A stretch of DNA of 64,000 nucleotides from PALSA-1006 sp964571195. Lineage in GTDB: Bacteria > Pseudomonadota > Gammaproteobacteria > Burkholderiales > Gallionellaceae. How positions within the stretch are numbered: position 1 is the stretch's first letter; every line of letters begins with the position of its first letter. Of this stretch, positions 16,229 to 24,077 are shown one piece after another. A program made the translations under genes and the position numbers. The notes beneath the pieces were generated by a model, which was given only the letters and a program-made list of their open reading frames with translations, had not been told where the DNA came from and did not search any database. The stretch lies in assembly GCA_964571195.1 (NCBI GenBank), contig CAZNAD010000002.1, forward strand, positions 186,001-250,000. Direction: 5' to 3'.

Positions 16229-16552
16229 ATGGCCTACGTCGTCGCTGAGAACTGTATCCGCTGCAAATACACCGACTGTGTCGAGGTGTGTCCGGTCGAT
16301 TGTTTTCGCGAGGGCGAGAACTTTCTGGTGATAGACCCGGAGGAGTGTATCGACTGCTCGTTATGCGTGCCGGAGTGTCCCGCGAACGCGATCTACGCGG
16401 CGGATGATGTGCCCGCAGACCAGCAACAATTCATCGCGCTGAATGCCGAACTCGCCAAAGTATGGAAGCCCATCGTCGAAAAGAAGGACGCACCTGCCGA
16501 TGCCGACGATTGGCTTAAAGTCAAAGATAAACTCCATCTATTGCAGCGGTGA
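16229..16552 (+). CDS. fdxA: 7Fe ferredoxin (3Fe-4S plus 4Fe-4S), FdxA type
   Basis: 107 residues, very similar in layout to Azotobacter ferredoxin I. CIRCKYTDCVEVCPVDC near residues 9-25 and ECIDCSLCVPECP near residues 39-51 supply ligands for one 3Fe-4S and one 4Fe-4S cluster, and a C-terminal tail with KVWKPIVEKKDAP and DDWLKVKDKL is characteristic of this type. A soluble low-potential electron carrier. The stop overlaps the addB start (GTGA), an unusual coupling of a ferredoxin to a FeS-containing nuclease subunit. Confidence 0.95.
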   Translation: MAYVVAENCIRCKYTDCVEVCPVDCFREGENFLVIDPEECIDCSLCVPECPANAIYAADDVPADQQQFIALNAELAKVWKPIVEKKDAPADADDWLKVKDKLHLLQR

Positions 16553-19164
16553 GTAACGCTACGGCATTCTTTGATCGAGTCGCCAAGCGCATCTTCGCCG
16601 CGCACCCCGCGCCCGATCTGCGCGGCATCATTGTCCTGCTCCCGAATCTGCATGCCGCCCAACCTCTCGCGCAAGCGCTGATCCGTACCGCCAATGTGCC
16701 AGCCTTGTTGCTGCCGCAGATGGTCACGCTCAATGCATGGGCACAGAGCGTGCCGCTGGATGCGCCTGTGGTGGCGGATAGTCAGCGCAGTGCCTTGTTG
16801 TATCAACATCTGCGCAAACAGCAATGGTTCGGCAACGCCGATCTGTGGAGTATGACGCAGGAGTTGCTCAAGTTGTTCGACGAACTCACTCATTCACTGC
16901 ACGCGCTGCCCGGAGATGCTGATGCGTTCGCTGCTGTAGTGCAGCAAGCCTACCAAGCGCGACAGAACGCCACGCTGCAACTGGAAGCGCGGCTGGTGTT
17001 TGAGTTGTGGCATGCGATGCAAGCGGGGGGCGAGTTGGACAAGGCGCGCGCCTATCAGCAGCGTTTGGCCAAGCTGACAGAGTGCGCGGACAGGCCGCTG
17101 TATGTGCTGCGCGCTTCCGATTGGGACGCGGTCGAGCAGCGTTTCCTCGATGAATACGAGCAACGCGCGATGGTGAAGGTGTTCGATCTGCGCGAGATGG
17201 AAGCGGAGACTTCTGCGCCGTTGTTCTTCGCCGCCACCTCGCTCGAACAAGAAGCCCGCGCCGCCGCAATGCAGGTGCGTTTGTGGTTGCAAGCCGGTAA
17301 ACGCGATATCGCCATCGTGGCGCAAGACCGCGTGGTGGCGCGGCGTATGCGTGCCCTGCTGGAACGGGCCGAGATACTGGTGGCGGACGAGACCGGCTGG
17401 ACTTTCGCCACCATGTCGGTGAGCACGGTGCTGGATCGCTGGCTCACCGCGCTGCAAAGCGATTTTTATCATCACGATCTGCTCGACTTGCTCAAGTCGC
17501 CGTTCATCTTCGCCGACATGGCGGCGGGCGACCGTAAATCTGCCGTGTATCAACTGGAGCAATTGCTGCGCAAACATGGCGTGGTGTCCGGGCTGGATAA
17601 ATTCTTCGCGCTTGCCGAGCACGAAGTGGTGCTGCATCAGCCGCTGGCGCGCCTGCGCCAGGCTGCTGCGCTGCTGGAGCAAGGCAAGAAAAAACCATTG
17701 GCGGATTGGCTGGCCGCGCTGCGCGCAAGCTTGAACATGCTGGCGGTCGATGCCGGGCTGCAACAGGATGATGCGGGACAACAATTGCTGCATACGCTGG
17801 ACACATGGCAGCAGGAGTTGCAAAGCGATGCGGGACGCTACGCCTTCCACGAATGGCGGCGCTGGCTGGCGCAGCAATTGGATACCGAGACCTTCCGCGA
17901 CAGCAGCATCGACAGTCCGGTGCGCTTCACCCATCTCGCTGCCACACGCTGGCGCGCCTTTGATGCGGTGCTGTTGCTGGGCTGCGATGCCGACCATCTG
18001 CCCAGTGCGGCGAATGGCGGGCGCTGGTTCAACGACGCGGTGCGTTCCGCGTTGAACCTGACCACATGTGGCAATCATGCCGTGCGTCAGCGTGATGACC
18101 TGTTGGCGTTGCTGGCGCTCAACGACAGCGTACTGGTCACATGGCAGCGCGACCAGAACGGCGAAGCGCGGCTGTTGAGTCCATACTTGCAGATGCTGCG
18201 CGACGAATATGAGGAGGCGCATAGCGATAACGCCCTCTCCCCAACCCTCTCCCGCGAGCGGGAGAGGGGGCAATCGTCTCGCTGCGCGAGTCTTGCGTTA
18301 GACGAACGCGAGTTGCATGCTTATCTTGCGGCGGAAGAGGTGCATCAAGTCACGCTGCCACAGGCGACACAACCTGTGCCTAGTGTGACGGAAGAGACCG
18401 TACCGGCGGGTGTCTCGATCAGCGGCTACAACTCGTTGGTCGCTTGCCCGTACCAGTTCTATGCGCGCCACATCCTGCGCCTGAACGAACTCGACGAAGT
18501 GCAGGAAGCCATCGAGAAGCGCGATTACGGCGACCGGGTGCATATGATCTTGCAGCGTTTCCATGAGACTTATCCGCAAGTGAGCAGGCATGGCCTGGTG
18601 GAATTGGAGTCCGCGCTACGCCGCATCAGCGCGGAGGTATTCGCCGATCTGCTGGCGCAGGATTTTGCCGCACGTGCGTGGTTGGCGTGCTGGTATGAAT
18701 CATTGCCTGCCTATATCGAATGGCAGATGGAAAATGAGGCGCAAGGTTGGCAATACACCGAGGCGGAGAGCAAGTTCGATTGGCAGTTGGAAGGTGTGCG
18801 TCTGAAAGGCCGCATCGACAGGCTGGACGAACGCGGCGAAGAAAAACTCGTGCTCGATTACAAGACGCAGAGCGATGCCGTGCTGCGCAATAAACTGAAA
18901 GAGCCGGGCGAGGACGTACAGCTCGCATGTTATGCCTACGCACATGAAGCAGCCGATGCGGCCTTTGTGAGTATCGACAACGGCAAAGTGAAACTGGTCG
19001 CCCCCAAAGAGGATGTGCCGCTACTGGCGCAATTGAATGTCGAGCGACTGGAGCAAGTGATGGCGACGATACGCCGCGGGGCAGGGTTGCCCGCGAACGG
19101 TATTGATGCGGTGTGTACGTATTGCGAAGTGCGCGGCGTGTGCAGGAAGGGGGAGTGGAATTGA
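16549..19164 (+). CDS. addB: AddB-like helicase-nuclease subunit with FeS cluster
   Basis: 871 residues. Probable partner of AddA in the RecBCD-type enzyme that resects double-strand breaks. The C-terminal PD-(D/E)XK nuclease domain shows KGRIDRLDE and KLVLDYKTQ near residues 760-780. Four cysteines, C633 (ACPYQFYARH) and C856/C859/C865 (CTYCEVRGVC), match the AddB 4Fe-4S staple. The N-terminal half resembles an inactive helicase, with no good Walker A motif. GTG start overlapping the fdxA stop. A palindromic repeat is inserted in frame at residues ~561-574 (LSPTLSRERERG). Confidence 0.88.
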   Translation: MSNATAFFDRVAKRIFAAHPAPDLRGIIVLLPNLHAAQPLAQALIRTANVPALLLPQMVTLNAWAQSVPLDAPVVADSQRSALLYQHLRKQQWFGNADLWSMTQELLKLFDELTHSLHALPGDADAFAAVVQQAYQARQNATLQLEARLVFELWHAMQAGGELDKARAYQQRLAKLTECADRPLYVLRASDWDAVEQRFLDEYEQRAMVKVFDLREMEAETSAPLFFAATSLEQEARAAAMQVRLWLQAGKRDIAIVAQDRVVARRMRALLERAEILVADETGWTFATMSVSTVLDRWLTALQSDFYHHDLLDLLKSPFIFADMAAGDRKSAVYQLEQLLRKHGVVSGLDKFFALAEHEVVLHQPLARLRQAAALLEQGKKKPLADWLAALRASLNMLAVDAGLQQDDAGQQLLHTLDTWQQELQSDAGRYAFHEWRRWLAQQLDTETFRDSSIDSPVRFTHLAATRWRAFDAVLLLGCDADHLPSAANGGRWFNDAVRSALNLTTCGNHAVRQRDDLLALLALNDSVLVTWQRDQNGEARLLSPYLQMLRDEYEEAHSDNALSPTLSRERERGQSSRCASLALDERELHAYLAAEEVHQVTLPQATQPVPSVTEETVPAGVSISGYNSLVACPYQFYARHILRLNELDEVQEAIEKRDYGDRVHMILQRFHETYPQVSRHGLVELESALRRISAEVFADLLAQDFAARAWLACWYESLPAYIEWQMENEAQGWQYTEAESKFDWQLEGVRLKGRIDRLDERGEEKLVLDYKTQSDAVLRNKLKEPGEDVQLACYAYAHEAADAAFVSIDNGKVKLVAPKEDVPLLAQLNVERLEQVMATIRRGAGLPANGIDAVCTYCEVRGVCRKGEWN
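18231..18271. repeat. Palindromic repeat copy 2, inside addB
   Basis: CCCTCTCCCCAACCCTCTCC followed by CGCGAGCGGGAGAGGGGG, read in frame as LSPTLSRERERG. It lies between the helicase-like and nuclease regions of AddB, so it probably falls in a linker. Confidence 0.85.
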
Positions 19165-19181
19165 AAATGATTTTAAAGCCA

Positions 19182-19334
19182 TTCACCACGGAGACGCAGA
19201 GACACGGAGAAAAACGAACTACACAGTCAACCCGGCTCTGGAGGCAAGCGGACAATTACTCTAGTTCAATTGAATCTTTAGATTTGTTTTTCTCGCCTTT
19301 GCCTTTCTCTGTGTCTCTGTGTCTCTGTGGTGGA
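19182..19334. repeat. MITE-like inverted-repeat element between addB and addA
   Basis: Left arm CACCACGGAGACGCAGAGAC then ACGGAGAAAA (19182-19213) and right arm TTTCTCTGTGTCTCTGTGTC then TCTGTGGTGG (19304-19333) form about 30-bp terminal inverted repeats around about 90 bp of unrelated sequence. The same architecture occurs at 52026-52168. The element fills almost the whole addB-addA gap. Confidence 0.8.
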
Positions 19335-19354
19335 TTGTTTTGGGGGCTTCCTTT

Positions 19355-22300
19355 ATGAGCCTCGCCCTAGACCCCAAACGCAGCATCGTCGTCGAAGCCT
19401 GTGCCGGTAGCGGCAAAACCTGGCTGCTGGTGTCGCGCATCCTGCGTCTGCTGCTGGACGGTGCGCAGCCGTCGCAAATCCTCGCCATCACCTTCACGCG
19501 CAAAGCCGCGCAGGAGATGCAGGCGCGTTTGCAATTGTGGTTGCGCGATCTGGCGATGGGCGACGATGACTTCGTGCGCAAGTTCATCGCCGAGCGCGGC
19601 GTCGCGCAGTTGAGCGATGAGCAATTGCAACGCGCCCGCAGCCTCTACAGCGAGGTATTGCTGGCGCAGCCCGCTATCACCATCAGCACCTTCCATGGCT
19701 GGTTCATGCAAGTCATGCAGCGCGCGCCGCTGAATGCAGATGTGATGCAGGGCATGAGTTTGCTGGAGCGTGCCGGTAGTGTGCAGGAAGAGGCCTGGGA
19801 AGAGATGCTGGAGCAGATGCGCAATCAGCCGGAAAGCATCGAGGCGCAGCACATGTTATGGCTGTTCGCGGAATGCGGCTTGTTCACCACGCGCACGCTG
19901 CTGTTCAACTTCTTGGGCAAGCGTGCCGAGTGGTGGGCTTACACCGATCATCTCCCCTCGCCCGCAGGCGGGAGAGGGGCTGGGGGTGAGGGTTCGGAGG
20001 CAGTCAGCTTCGCGTTAAACAATCTGCGCAACGATCTGCAGGTGGATATGGATTTCGATGCCGTCGCCGATTGGGGGCTATGCGGCAACAGCGAAGAAAT
20101 CTTTTTCGCCTTCGTACGGCAACTGGCGGCCAACGGCACCGAGGTGCAGCAAGGAAAAGCCGGAGAGCTGGAGCACGCCTGGACGGACGCCGCACCGGAA
20201 TTGCGCTTCAAGCAACTAACACCTTTGCTATACACCCAGGCGGGCGAGCCGCGCAGTTTCAAACCGACCAAGAAGCAGGCGGCGGAAGCGTTTTTATTTA
20301 CCCGCGATGCCTTGTTCGACGGTCTGCAAGCTGTGCGCGACACGCTGGCCGAGCAGCAAGCCTATCGTCTGAACGTGGCCGTGCTGCATTGCGGTGCGGC
20401 CTTTCTCGAACGCTATCAGGCGTTGAAACAGCAAAAGCAGCAGATGGATTTCTCGGATCTGGAATGGCAGTTGTGCCGCCTGTTGCAGCAGAGCGAACAC
20501 GCAGAGACCATGCAGTACAAACTCGACAGCCGCTACCGCCACGTGCTGCTGGACGAGTTTCAGGACACCAACCCGCTGCAATGGCAGATCCTGCGCGCGT
20601 GGTTCGATGCGGCGGTGGCGGTGGAATCGCAGCCCACTGTGTTCGTCGTCGGCGACCCCAAGCAATCCATCTACCGCTTCCGCCGCGCCGACGCGCGCCT
20701 GTTCGGTGTGGCGCGCGAATATCTCAAAGAGCATTTTGGCGCGGAGCCCCTGGGCAACAGCATCACGCGCCGCAACTCGCAATCTGTGGTCGATGCCGTT
20801 AACGCTGTGTTCCGCGAGCAGCCCCACGGCTTTGAGTTCATCGAACACCAGACCCATCAAAAAGAATTGCCAGGGCATGTGTTGGTGTTGCCGCTAGCGC
20901 TTGCTGAGCAGAGCAAAGAATCCGTGGCAGAAGATGCCAAGCTAATCTTGCGTGATCCGCTCACCACCGCGCGCACCGAAGCCGAAGAAGGTGCGCGCCA
21001 CATCGAGGCGGTGCAATTCGCCGGACAATTGCAAACCATCATCAGCGAATGGTCGGTGCATGAAGCGGGCGAAGTGCGCCGTGCAACTTACGGCGACATC
21101 ATGGTGCTGGTGCGCAGCCGTACCCACCTTGCGGTGTACGAAGCAGCCCTGCGCGCCAAACACATCCCTTTCATCAGCTCGCGCCGGGGCGGCCTGCTCG
21201 ACACGTTGGAAGCCGAAGACGTGCAAGCGCTGCTGATGTTCTTGATCACACCGTTCGCCGATCTCGCCTTGGCGCAGGCGCTGCGTACGCCGATCTTTGC
21301 GTGCAGCGATGCGGACTTGATGTGTCTGGCGCAATACATGCCCGCAAGCGCTGACGATGTGAAAACCAGCTGGTGGCAACGCCTCCGTGCGCTATCCGAG
21401 CCTTCGCCCGCTCTGCGCCGCGCCGCCACCCTCCTGCAACGCTGGCTCTCTCTCGCCGACAAATTGCCGGTGCATGACCTGCTCGACCGCATCTATTTCG
21501 AGGGTGATGTGATTGCGCGTTACAGTGCAGTGCTGCCGACCGAGATGCGTGCCAAAGTCACCGCCAACCTGCACGCCTTCATGAAAATGGCGCTCGATAT
21601 CGATGCCGGACGCTACCCCAGTTTGCCGCGCTTCCTGCAAGACCTGCGCGAATTGCGCGATAGCAGCGACGACGCGCCGGACGAAGGCAAGCTGGGCCAG
21701 GCTGGCGATGCGGTGCGTATCTACACCGTGCATGAATCCAAAGGACTGGAAGCGCCTATCGTCTGGCTGTTGGATGCGAACGCGGCGAAGAACAACAAAG
21801 ATGGCAACGATGTGATTTTGGATTGGCCGACCCATGAACTGCAACCGCTGCATTTCTCTCTCTACACCGACCAGGCCTCGCGCGGCAAACAACGCGCTCC
21901 GCTGTTCGATCTGGATGCCGCCCAGCAATCCCGCGAAGAAATGAACTTGCTCTACGTCGCCATGACCCGCGCACAACAAGCGCTGATCGTCAGCGGCAAC
22001 AGCAAAGGCGAAGACAAAGAGGAAAAGAAAAAAGAGCCGTCGTGGTACGACCGCATCGCGGTAGCGGTAAATGAACAGCCGAACCCGATGCATTCAACAT
22101 CCCCTCTCCCCTTGGTGGGAGAGGGGCGGGGGAGAGGGGGGCAAGCTAAAGGAGTAACCCAGCCCGCCATCCTCCCCACCGGCAAACGCGCAGCCCGCAA
22201 CTCTGCGCAACAACAGCGCGGCATCTGGCTACACGCCCTGCTGCAACACCTTGCCGAAGGCGTGACAGACGAAACCGAACTTCAGCAACGCCTAGCCATC

Positions 22301-22630
22301 CCATCCTCCGAGATGGCACCGCTCTGGCAGCAAGCCCAACATCTGCTCTCCTTGCCGCAACTCGCCCGCTTCTTCGACGCGCAACAATATCTCCGCGCCT
22401 GCAACGAGCTGCCCTACGTCAACGCCAAGGGCGAACTGAAACGTATCGACCGGCTGGTGGAGTTCGATGACGAGGTATGGGTGCTGGATTACAAGCTGGG
22501 TGATGCGGAAGATGCCGCGCGTTACCGCGCGCAGATGCAGGAATATCGGACTGCGATGCAATCGGTGTATGCGAGCAAAGCGGTATGCTGTGCGTTGGTG
22601 TTTGCGGAAGGGGTGCTGCGAGAAGTGTAG
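19355..22630 (+). CDS. addA: AddA-like UvrD-family helicase-nuclease
   Basis: 1091 residues. Superfamily 1A helicase with Walker A EACAGSGKTWLL (residue ~15), DEFQDTNPLQWQ, GDPKQSIYRFRRAD, VHESKGLEAPIVWLLD and LYVAMTRAQQAL, followed by a C-terminal PD-(D/E)XK nuclease domain (FDDEVWVLDYKLGD near residue 1050). With AddB it should resect DNA ends for RecA loading. The ATG at 19355 follows the MITE-like element; an earlier start would lie within the repeat arm. Two palindromic repeats are inserted in frame near residues 199-213 and 915-929. Confidence 0.92.
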   Translation: MSLALDPKRSIVVEACAGSGKTWLLVSRILRLLLDGAQPSQILAITFTRKAAQEMQARLQLWLRDLAMGDDDFVRKFIAERGVAQLSDEQLQRARSLYSEVLLAQPAITISTFHGWFMQVMQRAPLNADVMQGMSLLERAGSVQEEAWEEMLEQMRNQPESIEAQHMLWLFAECGLFTTRTLLFNFLGKRAEWWAYTDHLPSPAGGRGAGGEGSEAVSFALNNLRNDLQVDMDFDAVADWGLCGNSEEIFFAFVRQLAANGTEVQQGKAGELEHAWTDAAPELRFKQLTPLLYTQAGEPRSFKPTKKQAAEAFLFTRDALFDGLQAVRDTLAEQQAYRLNVAVLHCGAAFLERYQALKQQKQQMDFSDLEWQLCRLLQQSEHAETMQYKLDSRYRHVLLDEFQDTNPLQWQILRAWFDAAVAVESQPTVFVVGDPKQSIYRFRRADARLFGVAREYLKEHFGAEPLGNSITRRNSQSVVDAVNAVFREQPHGFEFIEHQTHQKELPGHVLVLPLALAEQSKESVAEDAKLILRDPLTTARTEAEEGARHIEAVQFAGQLQTIISEWSVHEAGEVRRATYGDIMVLVRSRTHLAVYEAALRAKHIPFISSRRGGLLDTLEAEDVQALLMFLITPFADLALAQALRTPIFACSDADLMCLAQYMPASADDVKTSWWQRLRALSEPSPALRRAATLLQRWLSLADKLPVHDLLDRIYFEGDVIARYSAVLPTEMRAKVTANLHAFMKMALDIDAGRYPSLPRFLQDLRELRDSSDDAPDEGKLGQAGDAVRIYTVHESKGLEAPIVWLLDANAAKNNKDGNDVILDWPTHELQPLHFSLYTDQASRGKQRAPLFDLDAAQQSREEMNLLYVAMTRAQQALIVSGNSKGEDKEEKKKEPSWYDRIAVAVNEQPNPMHSTSPLPLVGEGRGRGGQAKGVTQPAILPTGKRAARNSAQQQRGIWLHALLQHLAEGVTDETELQQRLAIPSSEMAPLWQQAQHLLSLPQLARFFDAQQYLRACNELPYVNAKGELKRIDRLVEFDDEVWVLDYKLGDAEDAARYRAQMQEYRTAMQSVYASKAVCCALVFAEGVLREV
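19951..19992. repeat. Palindromic repeat copy 3, inside addA
   Basis: CTCCCCTCGCCCGCAGGCGG then GAGAGGGGCTGGGGGTGAGG, read in frame as LPSPAGGRGAGGEG. It interrupts the helicase 1B region between two clearly helicase-like stretches. Confidence 0.88.
22101..22140. repeat. Palindromic repeat copy 4, inside addA
   Basis: CCCCTCTCCCCTTGGTGGGA then GAGGGGCGGGGGAGAGGGG, read in frame as SPLPLVGEGRGRGG. It lies between the helicase core and the C-terminal nuclease domain. Confidence 0.88.
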
Positions 22631-22652
22631 TGCAGACCAGTTGGTCTGCACT
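22629..22652. terminator. Perfect hairpin between convergent addA and a lipoprotein gene
   Basis: AGTGCAGACCA (22629-22639) and TGGTCTGCACT (22642-22652) form an 11-bp perfect stem with a 2-base centre. It covers the last bases of addA. It probably ends transcription from both sides although no T-run follows. Its TGCAGACCA..TGGTCTGCA form could also be a repressor operator. Confidence 0.5.
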
Positions 22653-22665
22653 GCTGCGGGAGGTC

Positions 22666-22920
22666 TTATTTCTTGGTCGAACGCTCGCCGGCGATACGAT
22701 CAATGTCCATGCAGTAATCCATGCAAGACAGATACATGGAATCGCAGTTGTTCAGCCTGCAGGAATGCAGCTTGGCGGTGCAGTCCCGCTTACATCTGGC
22801 TGCTTCAAGCGTCGTGGGCGTGAAGGTTCCTGAAAGCAGCGAGCAGGAAGAGAAGGTCACGGATAACAAACAGATCACGGCAGTGAGTCTGAGGTTTGAA
22901 ATCCTGTTTAGAATGCGCAT
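22666..22920 (-). CDS. Small cysteine-rich putative lipoprotein
   Basis: 84 residues. The signal region LRLTAVICLLSVTFSSC gives a lipobox-like FSSC (Cys near residue 26). The mature part has seven further cysteines in a repeating pattern (RCKRDC, HSCRLNNC, LSCMDYC), suggesting disulfides or metal binding outside the cytoplasm. It ends in a basic tail. No family recognised. The ATG at 22920 is chosen because a longer start would put a polar extension before the signal peptide. Confidence 0.65.
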   Translation of the reverse strand: MRILNRISNLRLTAVICLLSVTFSSCSLLSGTFTPTTLEAARCKRDCTAKLHSCRLNNCDSMYLSCMDYCMDIDRIAGERSTKK

Positions 22921-23013
22921 GGCACATCTCCGATATCTGGGTTGATCTGAATATGAGTCATATTTTAACAGGGCGGAGAGTGTTGAAAACAACGAATAGG
23001 GCAGGCTTTTCCA

Positions 23014-23042
23014 CTTTGTTCGCTGCTATTAGGCATTATAAT
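23014..23042 (+). promoter_or_regulatory. Candidate promoter of the entericidin-like gene
   Basis: A perfect -10 TATAAT at 23037-23042; the -35 (CTTTGT, 23014-23019) at 17 bp is poor. The coding start is 74 bp downstream. Confidence 0.45.
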
Positions 23043-23115
23043 TTGCACAGATAGCGGGTTCGGGCAGTGGCTGAGCCGGGGTGTTCCGTGGAAATCGGGC
23101 GGTATTCAGGGGGAA

Positions 23116-23235
23116 ATGATGAGAGTGTGGTGCTTGATGTTGGTTATATTGTTGGCAGGTTGCAATACCCTGGAAGGGATAGGCAAAGATCTGCAACGCG
23201 GCGGCGAGATGATTGAAAAGGCCGCAACGAAATAA
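23116..23235 (+). CDS. Entericidin A/B-like small lipoprotein
   Basis: 39 residues (MMRVWCLMLVILLAGCNTLE then GIGKDLQRGGEMIEKAATK). The signal peptide ends in the lipobox LLAGC, and the short mature helix GIGKDLQRGGEMIEKAA matches the entericidin EcnA/EcnB pattern. These small membrane lipoproteins are abundant in stationary phase and were first described as a bacteriolytic pair; many bacteria carry a single copy of unclear role. AGGGGG precedes the start. Confidence 0.85.
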   Translation: MMRVWCLMLVILLAGCNTLEGIGKDLQRGGEMIEKAATK

Positions 23236-23309
23236 ATTCACTATTCTTGTTCGGAATGGAGACGTCTCGTACAAATCATTGGACGAGACTAGCAATGGCT
23301 GCGAAGCGC

Positions 23310-23747
23310 TTACTTCGGTACAAGCACCGTAACCTGAGTTCGTCCGAGCAGTTTCTTGAAATCCGCATCGAAAGTCACAAGGTGTTCACCGAGTTGAATC
23401 ACTGCCGCTGCGAGCCACGCATCGGGTATGTCGTTTGCGGCTAATTTTTTTGTGATGCAAAGCTGGCGCATCATCGGCCATTCGACACCGAGTGCAGGCA
23501 TCTCCACGCCCGGCACAGCCAGCAGCGCATCAATAAATGCGACGGCATCTTCCACGGACGTAGGGTGAACGAAAACTTTCGGATTGGTGACCAGTCGCAA
23601 AAAACTGGCAACCACCATCGGTATGAGCTTCAGGCTGGCGCCATCGGCACAAGCCGTAATAGCTTCATCAATGTACGCATAGGCGATTTTATGATGGGGG
23701 TGATCGCTGCGCGATGCGGCGACCAGAATGTTGACATCAGGCGTCAT
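23310..23747 (-). CDS. vapC: VapC-type PIN-domain toxin
   Basis: 145 residues with PIN-domain acidic residues in order: Asp4 (MTPDVNILVA), a central Glu/Asp region (TSVEDAVAF), Asp near residue 106 (ANDIPDAWLAA) and the terminal TFDADFKKL. VapC toxins are Mg-dependent RNases that cut specific RNAs such as initiator tRNA or rRNA. The start overlaps the end of the antitoxin gene by 11 bp, the usual antitoxin-then-toxin coupling. Confidence 0.88.
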   Translation of the reverse strand: MTPDVNILVAASRSDHPHHKIAYAYIDEAITACADGASLKLIPMVVASFLRLVTNPKVFVHPTSVEDAVAFIDALLAVPGVEMPALGVEWPMMRQLCITKKLAANDIPDAWLAAAVIQLGEHLVTFDADFKKLLGRTQVTVLVPK

Positions 23748-23982
23748 CGCCAGCTGCGTCCAGCATGGACTTGTTGCTGAGCGGGTTTACCCCAGCCACC
23801 ATTCCGCCACGACCTTTATGCACGGGAATTTTGTGTTTGCTTGTTTTGGGCGCAGTACGTGAAGAGCGCAGGCGGAGCTGCAAGCCTTCCTCGATTAAGC
23901 GAGTGAGTGTGGTTTGCTGTTGCGCTGCAAGCGCCTTGGCATTGGCCAATAAAGAATCGTTAATGTCGAGAGTGGTCTTCAT
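23737..23982 (-). CDS. vapB: VapB-type antitoxin (ribbon-helix-helix-like)
   Basis: 81 residues. The N-terminus MKTTLDINDSLLANAKALAA and QTTLTRLIEEGLQLRL is the pattern of VapB antitoxins (type II TA), with a ribbon-helix-helix DNA-binding part. The C-terminal tail is basic and probably disordered until it wraps the toxin. The ATG at 23982 is chosen because it leaves the operator palindrome 11 bp upstream; a start at 24018 would cover it. Confidence 0.85.
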   Translation of the reverse strand: MKTTLDINDSLLANAKALAAQQQTTLTRLIEEGLQLRLRSSRTAPKTSKHKIPVHKGRGGMVAGVNPLSNKSMLDAAGDDA

Positions 23983-23992
23983 GGGATTGAAG

Positions 23993-24008
23993 ATACAGAT
24001 TTCTGTAT
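23993..24008. promoter_or_regulatory. Palindromic operator upstream of vapBC
   Basis: ATACAGA-TT-TCTGTAT, 7-bp perfect arms with a 2-bp spacer, 11 bp before the vapB start. The position and form fit autoregulation by the VapBC complex. Confidence 0.65.
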
Positions 24009-24077
24009 TGGTCGTCAATTATGGGTAGAGGGCAAACATACGGCGCATTACGCCTCGCGGCTAATGCGCCCTACGTG

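Noticed and set aside
19319..19354. Earlier start for addA
   Set aside because: The additional codons are the right arm of the MITE-like element; the conserved helicase N-terminus begins at 19355.
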